A stretch of 64,000 nt of DNA from DATMER01 sp963844885. GTDB taxonomy: Bacteria; Acidobacteriota; Thermoanaerobaculia; Multivoradales; UBA5704. Below are positions 36,615 through 44,404 of the stretch, one piece after another. The stretch is taken from NCBI GenBank assembly GCA_963844885.1, contig CAWJQA010000009.1, positions 124,001-188,000 on the forward strand. The letters are read 5' to 3'. The position numbers and the translations under genes were made by a program. The notes under the pieces were generated by a model. That model searched no databases, was not told the DNA's origin, and saw only the letters and a list, made by a program, of their open reading frames with translations. Positions within the stretch are counted from its first letter, which is position 1; every line of letters starts with the position of its first letter.

Positions 36615-36953
36615 TCATTCGGGAGGCTTACGCTTTCGGCTGGACCGCCGACGAGGCCGCAGCCCGAACTCGACGAGCTGTTCGCTCTGGTGCCCGTAGT
36701 GGTCCTTGATCCAAGCGCGCATCGCCGTGGCCGTCTTGCGTCCGCTCTCCAGGGTTTCCTTGAGGGCCTCGCTGGCGGCCTGCTTCGCAGCCCGGTGGGC
36801 ATCGCGCTTGGCGGCGAGCTCGAGGGCTTCCTGGTACATGGCCTGGAGCCGCTGGCGGTAGTCGTCGAGGATCGGAATGTCCTCCTTGCCGGCAAGCGAG
36901 TCGAGCAGCCGCCTCCACCCCTGGACAGTGTTTCCGTGAGTATCCCGGGCCAT
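36615..36953 (-). CDS. Small basic protein of unknown function
   Basis: From the ATG at 36953, with GGAGG 5 nt upstream, the product is 112 residues. It begins MARDTHGNTVQGWRRLLDSL, is helical and charged through the middle (YRQRLQAMYQEALELAAKRD, AASEALKETLESGRKTATAM) and ends with a very basic tail (LRPRRRSSRKRKPPE). The tail suggests nucleic-acid binding or nucleoid association. No family is recognised. The 42-bp array starts right after its stop codon. Confidence 0.65.
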   Translation of the reverse strand: MARDTHGNTVQGWRRLLDSLAGKEDIPILDDYRQRLQAMYQEALELAAKRDAHRAAKQAASEALKETLESGRKTATAMRAWIKDHYGHQSEQLVEFGLRPRRRSSRKRKPPE

Positions 36954-37042
36954 GCTTCCTCCACGAGGGTCGTTCACGGAAATGTACCGGCGGGGCGGGT
37001 TGGGCGTCAACGGGGTAGTGTGGCGGCCCAGTCGCCAGGTGG

Positions 37043-37048
37043 TATAAT
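37043..37048 (+). promoter_or_regulatory. TATAAT box upstream of a broken gene start
   Basis: A perfect TATAAT precedes the broken 5' fragment at 37053. No clear -35 box is found at 16-18 nt. It may now drive the downstream vapBC-type module. Confidence 0.4.
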
Positions 37049-37052
37049 TGCT

Positions 37053-37096
37053 CAAGGGGAGGACAAGTCGTAGGCAGCAGTACCCCGGTCGAATGG
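37053..37096 (+). pseudogene. 5' remnant of a paralogue of the gene at 38371
   Basis: CAAGGGGAGGACAAGTCG followed by a stretch matching the first codons of the 38371 gene (TACCCCGGTCG is shared) shows a duplicated 5' end. The start region is damaged: TAGGCAGCAG replaces ATGGCAACGG. The matching 3' part lies at 37888-38007, so the vapBC-type module occupies the middle. Confidence 0.75.
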
Positions 37097-37199
37097 TGCT
37101 CGCCGTCTGGGGATCATGCCCTCAGCCCGAGGCGGGTTCGTTGTTCGATAAGGTATTCTCCATGAAGCCGCTGGTTGCGGCAGGAAGCTGAGGAATCCC

Positions 37200-37469
37200 G
37201 TGATCAGGGTCAGTCTCAAGGAAGCCGAGGGCCGTCTCGGGCATCTGATGCAGGAGGTCGCCGCCGGCGAAGAGGTCGTCATTGCGAGCGCCGCCGGCCA
37301 GGCAGTGCGGCTCGTGCCCGTTCCTCAAGAAGGCAGGGAGAGCCAAGTCCCGAAGACGGTCGGACATGCTCTAGACCGCTTCATCGGCACGTGGACGGCC
37401 GAGCAGGAAGCCGAAGTCCTCAAGGCTGTCGAGATTTTCGGGCAGGTCGACGAATCCTTCTGGCAGTGA
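37200..37469 (+). CDS. Phd/YefM-like antitoxin of a VapBC-type module
   Basis: An 89-residue protein starting at GTG. Its N-terminal half MIRVSLKEAEGRLGHLMQEV then AGEEVVIASAAGQAVRLVPV is the Phd/YefM DNA-binding fold that often partners PIN toxins. The C-terminal part (GTWTAEQEAEVLKAVEIFGQ) probably covers the toxin active site. Its stop overlaps the GTG of the PIN toxin (GTGA, 37466-37469). Autoregulation of the shared promoter is expected. Confidence 0.88.
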   Translation: MIRVSLKEAEGRLGHLMQEVAAGEEVVIASAAGQAVRLVPVPQEGRESQVPKTVGHALDRFIGTWTAEQEAEVLKAVEIFGQVDESFWQ

Positions 37470-37876
37470 AGATACTCCTCGATACGAACGCCTATTCCGC
37501 CCTTCGGCGTGGCCACGAGGGTGTAGCCGAACTGATAATGCAGTCGGAACGGGTTCTCTTCTCGGCCGTCGTGGCCGGAGAGCTGCTGTTCGGTTTTCGG
37601 AACGGCTCCCGATACGAGGAAAACGCTCGTGCGCTCGGGGACTTCCTTGAAGATCCGACTGTTCACCTGCTGCCAATCACCTGGGATACGGCAGATCTCT
37701 TCGGTCGTATTTCCGCCGAACTGCGCAGAAGGGGAAGACCCATCCCCACCAACGACATCTGGATCGCGGCGCACGCAATAGAAAAAGGCGCGGACCTCCT
37801 GTCCTCCGATCCGCACTTCGGCAACATCGAAGGGCTCTCCTGGCGAACCTTTGTGTCATCCCAGACTACGTCCTGA
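37466..37876 (+). CDS. vapC: PIN-domain ribonuclease toxin (VapC-like)
   Basis: A 136-residue PIN protein starting at GTG. The metal-binding acidic residues are visible: Asp in KILLDTNAYSALRRG, Glu in VVAGELLFGFRNG, Asp in PIPTNDIWIAAHAIEKGADL and Asp in LLSSDPHFGNIEGL. VapC toxins cleave tRNA or rRNA when antitoxin is lost. It is coupled to the antitoxin by a 4-nt overlap. Immediately downstream is the 3' fragment of a disrupted gene. Confidence 0.92.
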   Translation: MKILLDTNAYSALRRGHEGVAELIMQSERVLFSAVVAGELLFGFRNGSRYEENARALGDFLEDPTVHLLPITWDTADLFGRISAELRRRGRPIPTNDIWIAAHAIEKGADLLSSDPHFGNIEGLSWRTFVSSQTTS

Positions 37877-37887
37877 GCTACTGGCGT

Positions 37888-38007
37888 TACCTCGCCGCCT
37901 CGGATCGACTCCTCGCGCGGCACCCCGACGCGCAGGTCTGGACGATGCAGGTCGGCTCTCGATATGCCCGCCGCTTTGGACCACGCTTCAAGACGGCAGC
38001 AGCTTGA
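37888..38007 (+). pseudogene. 3' remnant of the same disrupted paralogue
   Basis: An open stretch reading YLAASDRLLARHPDAQVW then TMQVGSRYARRFGPRFKTAA and a stop at 38005-38007 matches residues about 55-85 of the gene at 38371 (AASDRLLARHPDAHVWMVQV). It has no start codon. Together with 37053-37096 it frames the vapBC-type module. The end overlaps the convergent gene at 37988. Confidence 0.8.
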
Positions 38008-38305
38008 CGGCGGCGTCGAGAGGGCCGTAGACCTCGGTGGCGAGCTCCTCTCCCAGCCAGATCCCGAGAAATCGCCGGCGGACCTCCTCCGGGCTCGCGT
38101 CGGGGTAACGGGAACGGATGCCGGCAAGCACGAGCGCCCGGGAAGCATCGTTGGCCTCCATGACCAGTCGGATCTTCCTCCATGGCGGCATCCGCCTGTA
38201 GATCTCCAACTGGATCCGCTCCGCTTCAGGATCGGTGTCCGGATAGAGGGTCCGGTAGGGGACCTCGTGAGGCTTGAGCTTCCGTGGGGGCTCGCTCTCG
38301 CTCAT
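37988..38305 (-). CDS. Small protein of unknown function
   Basis: A 105-residue protein from the ATG at 38305. It reads MSESEPPRKLKPHEVPYRTL, then a charged helix AERIQLEIYRRMPPWRKIRL, a second helix EANDASRALVLAGIRSRYPD and ASPEEVRRRFLGIWLGEELA. The pattern IYRRMPPWRKIRLV followed by GIRSRYPDASPEEVRRR looks like a conserved small family found in several high-GC phyla, but its role is not known to me. TATCAT ends 7 nt before the ATG, and no Shine-Dalgarno sequence is present. Confidence 0.7.
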   Translation of the reverse strand: MSESEPPRKLKPHEVPYRTLYPDTDPEAERIQLEIYRRMPPWRKIRLVMEANDASRALVLAGIRSRYPDASPEEVRRRFLGIWLGEELATEVYGPLDAAVKLLPS

Positions 38306-38312
38306 GGAGGTT

Positions 38313-38318
38313 ATGATA
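38313..38318 (-). promoter_or_regulatory. Minus-10-like TATCAT of a leaderless promoter
   Basis: On the minus strand TATCAT ends 7 nt before the ATG at 38305. There is no ribosome binding site. Confidence 0.4.
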
Positions 38319-38370
38319 GCCGAAGCGGGCGACCAACTCAGGCCTCGTACCCAAGGGGAGGACAAGTCGC

Positions 38371-38748
38371 ATGGCAACGGTACCCCGGTCGGATAGGGAA
38401 CGAGAGGAGATCGCCCGCCGAGGCGACGAGATCTACGGAACCAGGGTTCGGCCGCATCTTGGTTCGGAAGACGAGGGGAAGTTTGTCCTCATCGACATCA
38501 AGAGCGGGAACTATGAGTTGGATCGTGATGAAGTCGCCGCCTCGGACCGACTCCTCGCCCGGCACCCCGACGCGCACGTCTGGATGGTGCAGGTCGGCTC
38601 CCGATATGCCCGCCGCCATGCGGAGCGAAGTGGGCGGGAGAGGCCGAAAAATATCGTGGCCGAGTTGGCAGGTGCGTTGAATGGGGCGGATATCGGAGAT
38701 CCCAAGAACGAATATACCGAGTACCTCCTGAAGAAGTATGCTCGGTGA
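38371..38748 (+). CDS. Protein of unknown function, intact paralogue of the disrupted gene
   Basis: A 125-residue protein with the ribosome binding site AAGGGGAGG 10 nt upstream. Its first 85 residues (ATVPRSDREREEIARRGDEI, FVLIDIKSGNYELDRDEVAA, DRLLARHPDAHVWMVQVGSR) are a compact alpha-beta domain also seen in the broken copy at 37053 and 37888. The last 40 residues (RPKNIVAELAGALNGADIGD, then YTEYLLKKYA) are absent from that copy and resemble the tail of a small antitoxin-like protein, so this could be a chimera. No family name is recognised. Confidence 0.7.
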   Translation: MATVPRSDREREEIARRGDEIYGTRVRPHLGSEDEGKFVLIDIKSGNYELDRDEVAASDRLLARHPDAHVWMVQVGSRYARRHAERSGRERPKNIVAELAGALNGADIGDPKNEYTEYLLKKYAR

Positions 38749-38788
38749 GTCTTCGGATTAGGCGCACAGCCTTACGGAACTGTCTTCG

Positions 38789-39226
38789 ATGGATTCCATG
38801 GCTCCCGAGGAAAGAAGCGCGCTCATGGCACGGATCCGTTCCACGGATACGGCTCCTGAGCTTGTCGTACGACGCCTCATGCACCGGATGGGGTTTCGCT
38901 TCCGGCTCCATCAAAGGCACCTCCCTGGGAAGCCTGACCTCGTCTTTGCGGGGCGCAAGTGCATTGTGCTGGTGCATGGGTGCTTCTGGCACCGCCATGG
39001 GTGCGGTCTTTCTTCGAAGCCAAAGTCAAACAGCGCCTATTGGGAGGAAAAGATCGCCGCTAACATGGCACGCGATACCCGGAACCGCCGCCTGCTCCGA
39101 AAGCTAGGCTGGCATGTGATGGTGGTATGGGAATGTGAGACTCGCCGAGCCGACCTCACTTCGCTCGCCCGCAAGTTGCAGCGGTTTCTAACTGTCACAA
39201 GGAAAACAGTGCCAACGCGTCGCTAG
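38789..39226 (+). CDS. vsr: Very-short-patch repair endonuclease (Vsr)
   Basis: A 145-residue nuclease that nicks at T:G mismatches arising from deamination of 5-methylcytosine. It shows the family motifs: MARIRSTDTAPELVVRRLMH near the N-terminus, GFRFRLHQRHLPGKPDLVFA with the catalytic Asp50, VHGCFWHRHGC with the zinc and catalytic histidines, and GWHVMVVWECE at the end. Its position beside a C5-cytosine methyltransferase fits a protective role, but it is transcribed convergently to that operon. ATG at 38798 is an alternative start. Confidence 0.95.
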   Translation: MDSMAPEERSALMARIRSTDTAPELVVRRLMHRMGFRFRLHQRHLPGKPDLVFAGRKCIVLVHGCFWHRHGCGLSSKPKSNSAYWEEKIAANMARDTRNRRLLRKLGWHVMVVWECETRRADLTSLARKLQRFLTVTRKTVPTRR

Positions 39227-39232
39227 AGATGC

Positions 39233-40393
39233 TCACAGCTGAGCCCACTTGCGGTAGGCTGTGGGGTCGTAGCGTGCGAGCTCTAGCAACCTGGCGGCCT
39301 CATCGATCATTTCGGTGTTCAGTGCTGCGTCTTCCCTGAGGATGCCATCCGCATCTTTGCGTCTCGCGATGCGGTTCATGGCCTTCACGGCCAGCGCACA
39401 TTCGTCCAGCGAAGTATTTGATGGTTTCGCCAAGCCGACCGGATCTCCGGCGGGCTCGAAGGTCGGCGTGAAGCGTAAGGCTAGCGAAAAAAGATCCTCG
39501 TGCTTGACGCCCGGTTCAACGCGGTAGCCGATGACGCTTTTGACCTCGACTATCGTCGGAGGGCGATGCCTCAGAGAGATTACAGCAAGCCACTTGCATA
39601 GGCCGCACAGAAAAACTGGCAACAGGCCCGCCGGGTCTGCCACTGCCGCATTCAGCGCGGCCTGATCCTCTATTGCAAAGTATTCCCGCGACCTAGCCTT
39701 AAAGTCTGGGCAGCTAACGAGGTTGGCTAGATATTTTTCGATAAGCTTCGCCAGTGCTTCGGGATGCACGTGCTGTTGGCCCACGCGAGTCGTAAGCAGG
39801 AGCAGCCATGGACTCCAATTGCGTGCCTGCAACGCCATAAGCTTGTTCACGGCGTCGTAGTGCGTGTGTTCAAACGTATCAGGGGCATGCTGGCCAAATC
39901 CATCGCATAAGTCGAGGTTGATGACATCAAATGGACCGAGTGTGCGCGCCTTTTTCCAGGCAATGGAAGCATCATTGGCGACGAGGACAAAATCGTCGGG
40001 TATGACATCGGAGCTCTGGTCGACACGCGGCATACGGCGCACCTCGTCGAGCGAAATGTTCAGCTCAGTTTGCTCCGGGCTCCTTGGCTGGGCAGCGTTA
40101 TTGAAGCCAAGAAAGCGCAGTTTTATATTGCGTGCCTCGCACACCTGTGCGTGGAAATAGCGCAGGTCGAGCAAATCGACACCGGGCAGGCCAAGGTACT
40201 TCAGTGTGCCGTCTGCGAGTGGCGAATCATCGAGCATTCGGCCAATCTGTTCACACCACTGATGGTGGCGCACGAACTGCTTGCGCGGCAGGTGCCACCG
40301 CAGGAAGTTTCTCTTCGCCGGCTCGGGTGCCTCATAGGCACCAGGTGAAACAATGTCGTCTGCGTGGCTGTCGGGCTGTTCGTCGTTCATCAT
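39233..40393 (-). CDS. Unrecognised Rossmann-like protein of the Dcm-GHKL cluster
   Basis: A 386-residue protein. After a disordered N-terminus, KRNFLRWHLPRKQFVRHHQW leads to TLKYLGLPGVDLLDLRYFH, a strand-loop-helix like a methyltransferase or TcmP-type Rossmann start, and later GPFDVINLDLCDGFGQ and SPWLLLLTTRVG resemble further strands of that fold. No catalytic motif is certain and the C-terminal half is helical. Its start overlaps the stop of the GHKL ATPase by 4 nt, so it is the third gene of one operon with the methyltransferase. A role as substrate-recognition or effector subunit is possible; this is inference. Confidence 0.75.
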   Translation of the reverse strand: MMNDEQPDSHADDIVSPGAYEAPEPAKRNFLRWHLPRKQFVRHHQWCEQIGRMLDDSPLADGTLKYLGLPGVDLLDLRYFHAQVCEARNIKLRFLGFNNAAQPRSPEQTELNISLDEVRRMPRVDQSSDVIPDDFVLVANDASIAWKKARTLGPFDVINLDLCDGFGQHAPDTFEHTHYDAVNKLMALQARNWSPWLLLLTTRVGQQHVHPEALAKLIEKYLANLVSCPDFKARSREYFAIEDQAALNAAVADPAGLLPVFLCGLCKWLAVISLRHRPPTIVEVKSVIGYRVEPGVKHEDLFSLALRFTPTFEPAGDPVGLAKPSNTSLDECALAVKAMNRIARRKDADGILREDAALNTEMIDEAARLLELARYDPTAYRKWAQL

Positions 40394-42387
40394 TCTTCAG
40401 GAGCGGCGAGAATTTCGTAGATTGCCTTAAGTAGTCTTTCCTGCTTGTGCTCGGAAACGGCGTCCAGCAGGCCGAACGATGCCAGCACCTGCGCAATCGA
40501 CTTTAGCTTCGCTTCGAGTATCGCTGAGCGTGCTTCCGCTTGCCCCGTCTTCCTTCCCTGCCGAGCAGGCACGATGGCCGATTTCTTGAAGACGAAGGCA
40601 TCGCCGGATGAGGAGGGGGTCTGGCCAGATTCCGAAAACTCGATCGCAGGTGGCCGCGCGGCGGGATCGCCAGCCTCCTGTGTCCAAACGTCGTTCGCGA
40701 CCCGCTGAATGGCCGACAATCTGCCTTGCGTGCCCTCCTCAAGTGTCTGTTCCCGTACCCCACTGGCAAGGCGCTTCTGCGCGGTGGCTAATTGCCGAAG
40801 CGCGCTGTGCAGCCACCTCGTGATGTAGACTGCATGCGGATGCGCGTTATTGAAAGATTCGCGGTCGATGTTGAGGGCGCTGTCCAGTCCTTCGCTAACA
40901 AAAATCTCGCATGTAATCTGGCGAAGCCTCGTCTGTTCCGCTACCTGGTAGCGCATGAAAGTAGGGTCAAACAGGGTGCCGCTTGAGCCATGAATACGAA
41001 TCAGCGAACCCTGATGCTCGGTTGGTGCCACCTTGGGTGTCCAGAAAAGGTATGCCTCGAAAGCAAGTGGGCCGCCGCTGAGCTCCCGCTGAATCTTTGG
41101 AAATTCCTCGCGGCACTTGCCAAGGAACACGAGCGGCTTCTTCAAGGCATGGCCTGTCGTAGGCAGGCCTTTAAACTTGATCGGGCGAAAAAGCTGTAGA
41201 TCGTCGAGATAGATCTCAAACTTTTCAGGCTGGCCCACAGGATCAGAGAGTCCTAGCTTCTCGCGGAGCGTCGTCCCAGGTTTTCTCGAATCGAGATCCT
41301 GGGCGGTTCTTTTTGGCTGATTTGAGAGCAGGAACGCCTCGGCCCAGCCGCCCAGGTCCATGTCGAACAGGTGTCCTTCGACGTAGGGTAGCGGCACAGC
41401 AAGGCTCAACTGCCAAACCATGCGGAGATAATAATCGAAGATGCGGTCTAATTGGGGATTGGGGCTAGTTTGATCCGCGTCTCTATCCCACACGCACTGC
41501 ACAAGTTTGCCGAAAGCACCGGCAGGAGAGTCGTTCTCATCCCACGGCAGCGACGCGAACTGATTCGACGTTTTCTTGAGAAGTTGGGCCGAACTGTCGG
41601 AGCTATCGACGCGCCCGATGTGGAACTTGGGTGGCTTGATGATCTGTTGATCCTCAGGTCCCTGAGAGCCCTCGTTCTGCTGGATTGCCTCCCAAATTTC
41701 GCGACTCCGCAATGTGTCGCGGGCTTGGGGCCGGATGCTCGTCAGCACGATCGTGGTTCCATGTGATTCAAGGTCGGCCGCCTTCTCGCGCCAAATGTTG
41801 ACCTTGCCAGACTCGAACTTATCATCGCCGCCGCGAGCAACAGCGATACCGTCATCAGAGTACTGCCGCAGCGCGACGGTGGCGACTGTGCGGAATCTGT
41901 CACCCTTAGTCTTGGTTATAATCTGAAACGAATATGTGAGCTGGGAGACAGAAAATAGGCCGATGCCAATCTTGCCAATCAGAAACCGGCCGCCCGGACT
42001 CCGAAGCGGATCAGCACCCGTGATCTCCAGGAGCGGGCCGGCCTCGCTTCGCTTTGCGCTGCCGCCAATGTGGAATAGCATGTGAGCTAGCGCTTCCGGA
42101 GTCATGCCGTGCCCATTGTCCTCAACCATGATACGATCAAAGCGCGGGGCGTCGGTCTTAATAACGACACAGGTCGCGTCAGCGTCGTATGCATTTGAGA
42201 CTAGTTCGCGCAGCGCTGATCCGGGCTGCCGGTAAATGCCGTCAGTTATCCGCGCGATTACACGCTGATCAGTCTTTAGCGTAGTGCGGACAAGGTTGTC
42301 GCCGCTTTCGCTACTGCGGATAGAAGCAGCGAGCTCGTGTTCCTCATGGACTTCGTTCGCTTGGCGTTCGGGCGGCGTGGAACTCAT
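40390..42387 (-). CDS. Hsp90/MutL-like GHKL ATPase of the Dcm cluster
   Basis: A 665-residue protein. The Bergerat ATP-binding fold is clear at the N-terminus: N-box ALRELVSNAYDADA (residues 59-71), G1 DNGHGM (90-95), G2 GKIGIGLFS (138-146) and a G3-like SHGTTIVLTS. The middle transducer-like domain follows, and the C-terminal 150 residues are charged and helical. It differs from true MutL and Hsp90 in its C-terminus. Similar GHKL proteins sit beside C5-methyltransferases in restriction-like islands. It overlaps both neighbours by 4 nt, so the three genes are translationally coupled. Confidence 0.88.
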   Translation of the reverse strand: MSSTPPERQANEVHEEHELAASIRSSESGDNLVRTTLKTDQRVIARITDGIYRQPGSALRELVSNAYDADATCVVIKTDAPRFDRIMVEDNGHGMTPEALAHMLFHIGGSAKRSEAGPLLEITGADPLRSPGGRFLIGKIGIGLFSVSQLTYSFQIITKTKGDRFRTVATVALRQYSDDGIAVARGGDDKFESGKVNIWREKAADLESHGTTIVLTSIRPQARDTLRSREIWEAIQQNEGSQGPEDQQIIKPPKFHIGRVDSSDSSAQLLKKTSNQFASLPWDENDSPAGAFGKLVQCVWDRDADQTSPNPQLDRIFDYYLRMVWQLSLAVPLPYVEGHLFDMDLGGWAEAFLLSNQPKRTAQDLDSRKPGTTLREKLGLSDPVGQPEKFEIYLDDLQLFRPIKFKGLPTTGHALKKPLVFLGKCREEFPKIQRELSGGPLAFEAYLFWTPKVAPTEHQGSLIRIHGSSGTLFDPTFMRYQVAEQTRLRQITCEIFVSEGLDSALNIDRESFNNAHPHAVYITRWLHSALRQLATAQKRLASGVREQTLEEGTQGRLSAIQRVANDVWTQEAGDPAARPPAIEFSESGQTPSSSGDAFVFKKSAIVPARQGRKTGQAEARSAILEAKLKSIAQVLASFGLLDAVSEHKQERLLKAIYEILAAPEE

Positions 42388-43478
42388 TGGCCGAGGAGCG
42401 CTCTCTTTACAGCCTTCGCAATGCTGCGCGCGAGCGGCGGTGGGACGGCATTGGACACTTGCTCTACCTGCTCCGACAAGTTGCCTTCCAAAACGAACTT
42501 ATGTGGGAAGCCCTGCAGGCGCAATGCCTCGTAGATACTGATCCTGCGGCTTCCATTAGGATGGATATAAATCTCCCGGTGGCCAAACGCGATCGTTGGA
42601 CTCGCTTTCTGCCAGTCTAGCCGCTTGAAGCTGCGTCCGTCCACTCTCGCTGCGTCTGGAGCACCAAAGCGCTGTGATTTTGGTGTCATGGTCCAATGGT
42701 TAGGATGTACAGGAATTTCCAATGGAGAAAGGCCGCGCCTGTAGAACGCCGGCGGCTTCAATCCACCGATAGCTTCGCGAACTGTCGACTTGCCCTTTCG
42801 TTTTCTTGGCCGCACCTCAGTATATCCTTTGCCCCTGCGCATGCCTGACAGCACAATCCTGCGGCGATTCTGCGGCACACCGAAGTCTAAGGCACAGACT
42901 TCTTCTTCCCTGGTAGCGAAGCCAAGGTCGGAAATCCCATTGACAAGCGCCTGGTAGGTGGGCGCGTGCTTTTTGTCGCGGATGCCGAGCACGTTTTCAA
43001 AGACGCAGAACTCAACGCTGTAAGTTTTCTGCAGCTCAGCGATGATTTCGCGGTAGACATCAGGAAGTCTGTTGCGCGGGTCGTCGGCTTGGGCGCTCGT
43101 GTTTGCCCGCGAGAAGCCTTGGCAGGGAGGTCCGCCGATTACGCCGATTCGTTCGCCAGCGCGAATCGATTTCGCAACCAAGGCAGTCACGCCTACAGGT
43201 TTTAACTCAATCAGATCAGCGGCGGCGCTTTGGGTCTCAGGAAAATTCCGTCTATGCGTGCGAAAGGCGGCTTCCGAAGAGTCGATGGCGACCACAATCT
43301 GGAAGCCTGCGTCCTTGAATCCAAGGTCCAGTCCGCCGGCGCCTGAGAACAAGCTTACTATTTTAGGGAGTTCGATGGGCGCCTGAACGGCAGTGGGTAG
43401 CGGAGCCACGGCCTTCAGCGGGCTGGCTGATTCGGAGTACTCCATGCGGACAGCGTCGTGCCTCATTTTCGCGCTCAT
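42384..43478 (-). CDS. DNA (cytosine-5-)-methyltransferase
   Basis: A 364-residue enzyme with all key C5-methyltransferase motifs: I LFSGAGGLDLGF (43-54), IV GGPPCQGFS with catalytic Cys119, VI ENV (161-163), VIII QNRRRIV (203-209), a target-recognition region of about 80 residues, IX RRISIYEALRLQGFP and X QVSNAVPPPLA. It methylates a specific DNA sequence that cannot be read from the protein. It is the first gene of a three-gene minus-strand operon; GAGGTAAG provides a ribosome binding site. Base composition is lower in GC than the flanking housekeeping genes, suggesting transfer. Confidence 0.96.
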   Translation of the reverse strand: MSAKMRHDAVRMEYSESASPLKAVAPLPTAVQAPIELPKIVSLFSGAGGLDLGFKDAGFQIVVAIDSSEAAFRTHRRNFPETQSAAADLIELKPVGVTALVAKSIRAGERIGVIGGPPCQGFSRANTSAQADDPRNRLPDVYREIIAELQKTYSVEFCVFENVLGIRDKKHAPTYQALVNGISDLGFATREEEVCALDFGVPQNRRRIVLSGMRRGKGYTEVRPRKRKGKSTVREAIGGLKPPAFYRRGLSPLEIPVHPNHWTMTPKSQRFGAPDAARVDGRSFKRLDWQKASPTIAFGHREIYIHPNGSRRISIYEALRLQGFPHKFVLEGNLSEQVEQVSNAVPPPLARSIAKAVKRALLGQ

Positions 43479-43570
43479 CTTACCTCATCCTGATGTGCGC
43501 CCCAACTGGCGACTCGATGGCCACCTGCCGAGCGAGAGGCGCTTCGCGCGAAGCCAGGAGGGAGATAGCC

Positions 43571-44323
43571 TCAGATCGCCGCGCCGAACAGCTCGAGGAG
43601 AAGAGTCGTGCGCTCCTCTTCGCTGTCCAGGATTCTCTCGTGCCTCTCGCCACCGCGGGTGGTGATCAGCTTCATCCCGCTCAGGGTGATGCGCCCGTCC
43701 AGCGTCGCGAGGGAGCAGAGGGTCTGCCGGGTGAAGTGCGAGTCCGGAGAAGTCTGGTGGTAGTGGCACATACCGGCGTAGTCCGCGTACTCGTACGGCT
43801 GGAGAGTGAAGCGGTACTGCGGCTGCCAGGGGTCCTCGGCGCCGTCCCGACGCAGGAGGAGGAGATGACTGCCGGCCTCGTCGATCCGGAAGGCGCGCTC
43901 ACCCTCCGGCTGCTCTCCGCGCTCGTCCAGCCGCAGCGGGTCGCGGAACGAATCTCCGAAGCCGACGTCCGCGAGCCAGGGTTTGTCCAGGGTGACCCGG
44001 AGCGCCATGTGATCAAACTCGGGGCCAAAGGTGCCGTCCGCCCTTGCCACGCCGGCCGAGAGTCTATCGACCCGGAATCCGAGGCCGCGCAACAGAGCCG
44101 CGAACAGCCCGTTGAGCTCGTAGCAGAAGCCGCCGCGCCGGCGCGCCACCACCTTTTCGAAAAGGGACGCGTCGTTGAGGACGATCGGCTGGCCGGCGTG
44201 GATGCTGAGGTTCTCGAAGGGAACCGTCTGGAGATGGGCCACCTGCAAGGCCCGCAAGGTCTCCGCTGTGGGGGCCAGCGGGCCGTGGTAGTCGATCCGG
44301 TCAAGGTAAGCCTGAATGTCCAT
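43571..44323 (-). CDS. nat: Arylamine N-acetyltransferase
   Basis: A 250-residue enzyme that moves acetyl groups from acetyl-CoA to arylamines or hydrazines. The cysteine-protease-like triad is present: Cys67 in RRRGGFCYELNGLF, His in EFDHMALRV and Asp in LADVGFGDSF. The N-terminal helical part (PFENLSIHAGQPI) and the C-terminal beta region are complete. ATG at 44323 is preferred over an in-frame upstream codon at 44392 because family members start near MDIQAYLDRI. The substrate in vivo is unknown. Confidence 0.93.
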   Translation of the reverse strand: MDIQAYLDRIDYHGPLAPTAETLRALQVAHLQTVPFENLSIHAGQPIVLNDASLFEKVVARRRGGFCYELNGLFAALLRGLGFRVDRLSAGVARADGTFGPEFDHMALRVTLDKPWLADVGFGDSFRDPLRLDERGEQPEGERAFRIDEAGSHLLLLRRDGAEDPWQPQYRFTLQPYEYADYAGMCHYHQTSPDSHFTRQTLCSLATLDGRITLSGMKLITTRGGERHERILDSEEERTTLLLELFGAAI

Positions 44324-44404
44324 GAGCGCCCCTGGCACCTTCTGAAGAAGTACTCCTGACCATGTTCCGGCGCGTCTTGCTTGATACGGCACTCTGTCGA
44401 CGTC

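Noticed and set aside
36225..37073. Protein with 14-residue tandem repeats encoded by the 42-bp array (plus strand)
   Set aside because: Frames on both strands are open only because 42 is a multiple of three; substitutions fall at first codon positions as often as third, and the frame runs antisense through a better gene at 36615.
38789..43478. Ordinary Dcm/Vsr methylation-repair pair only
   Set aside because: The methyltransferase is translationally coupled to a GHKL ATPase and a further protein, which a plain Dcm/Vsr pair does not have.
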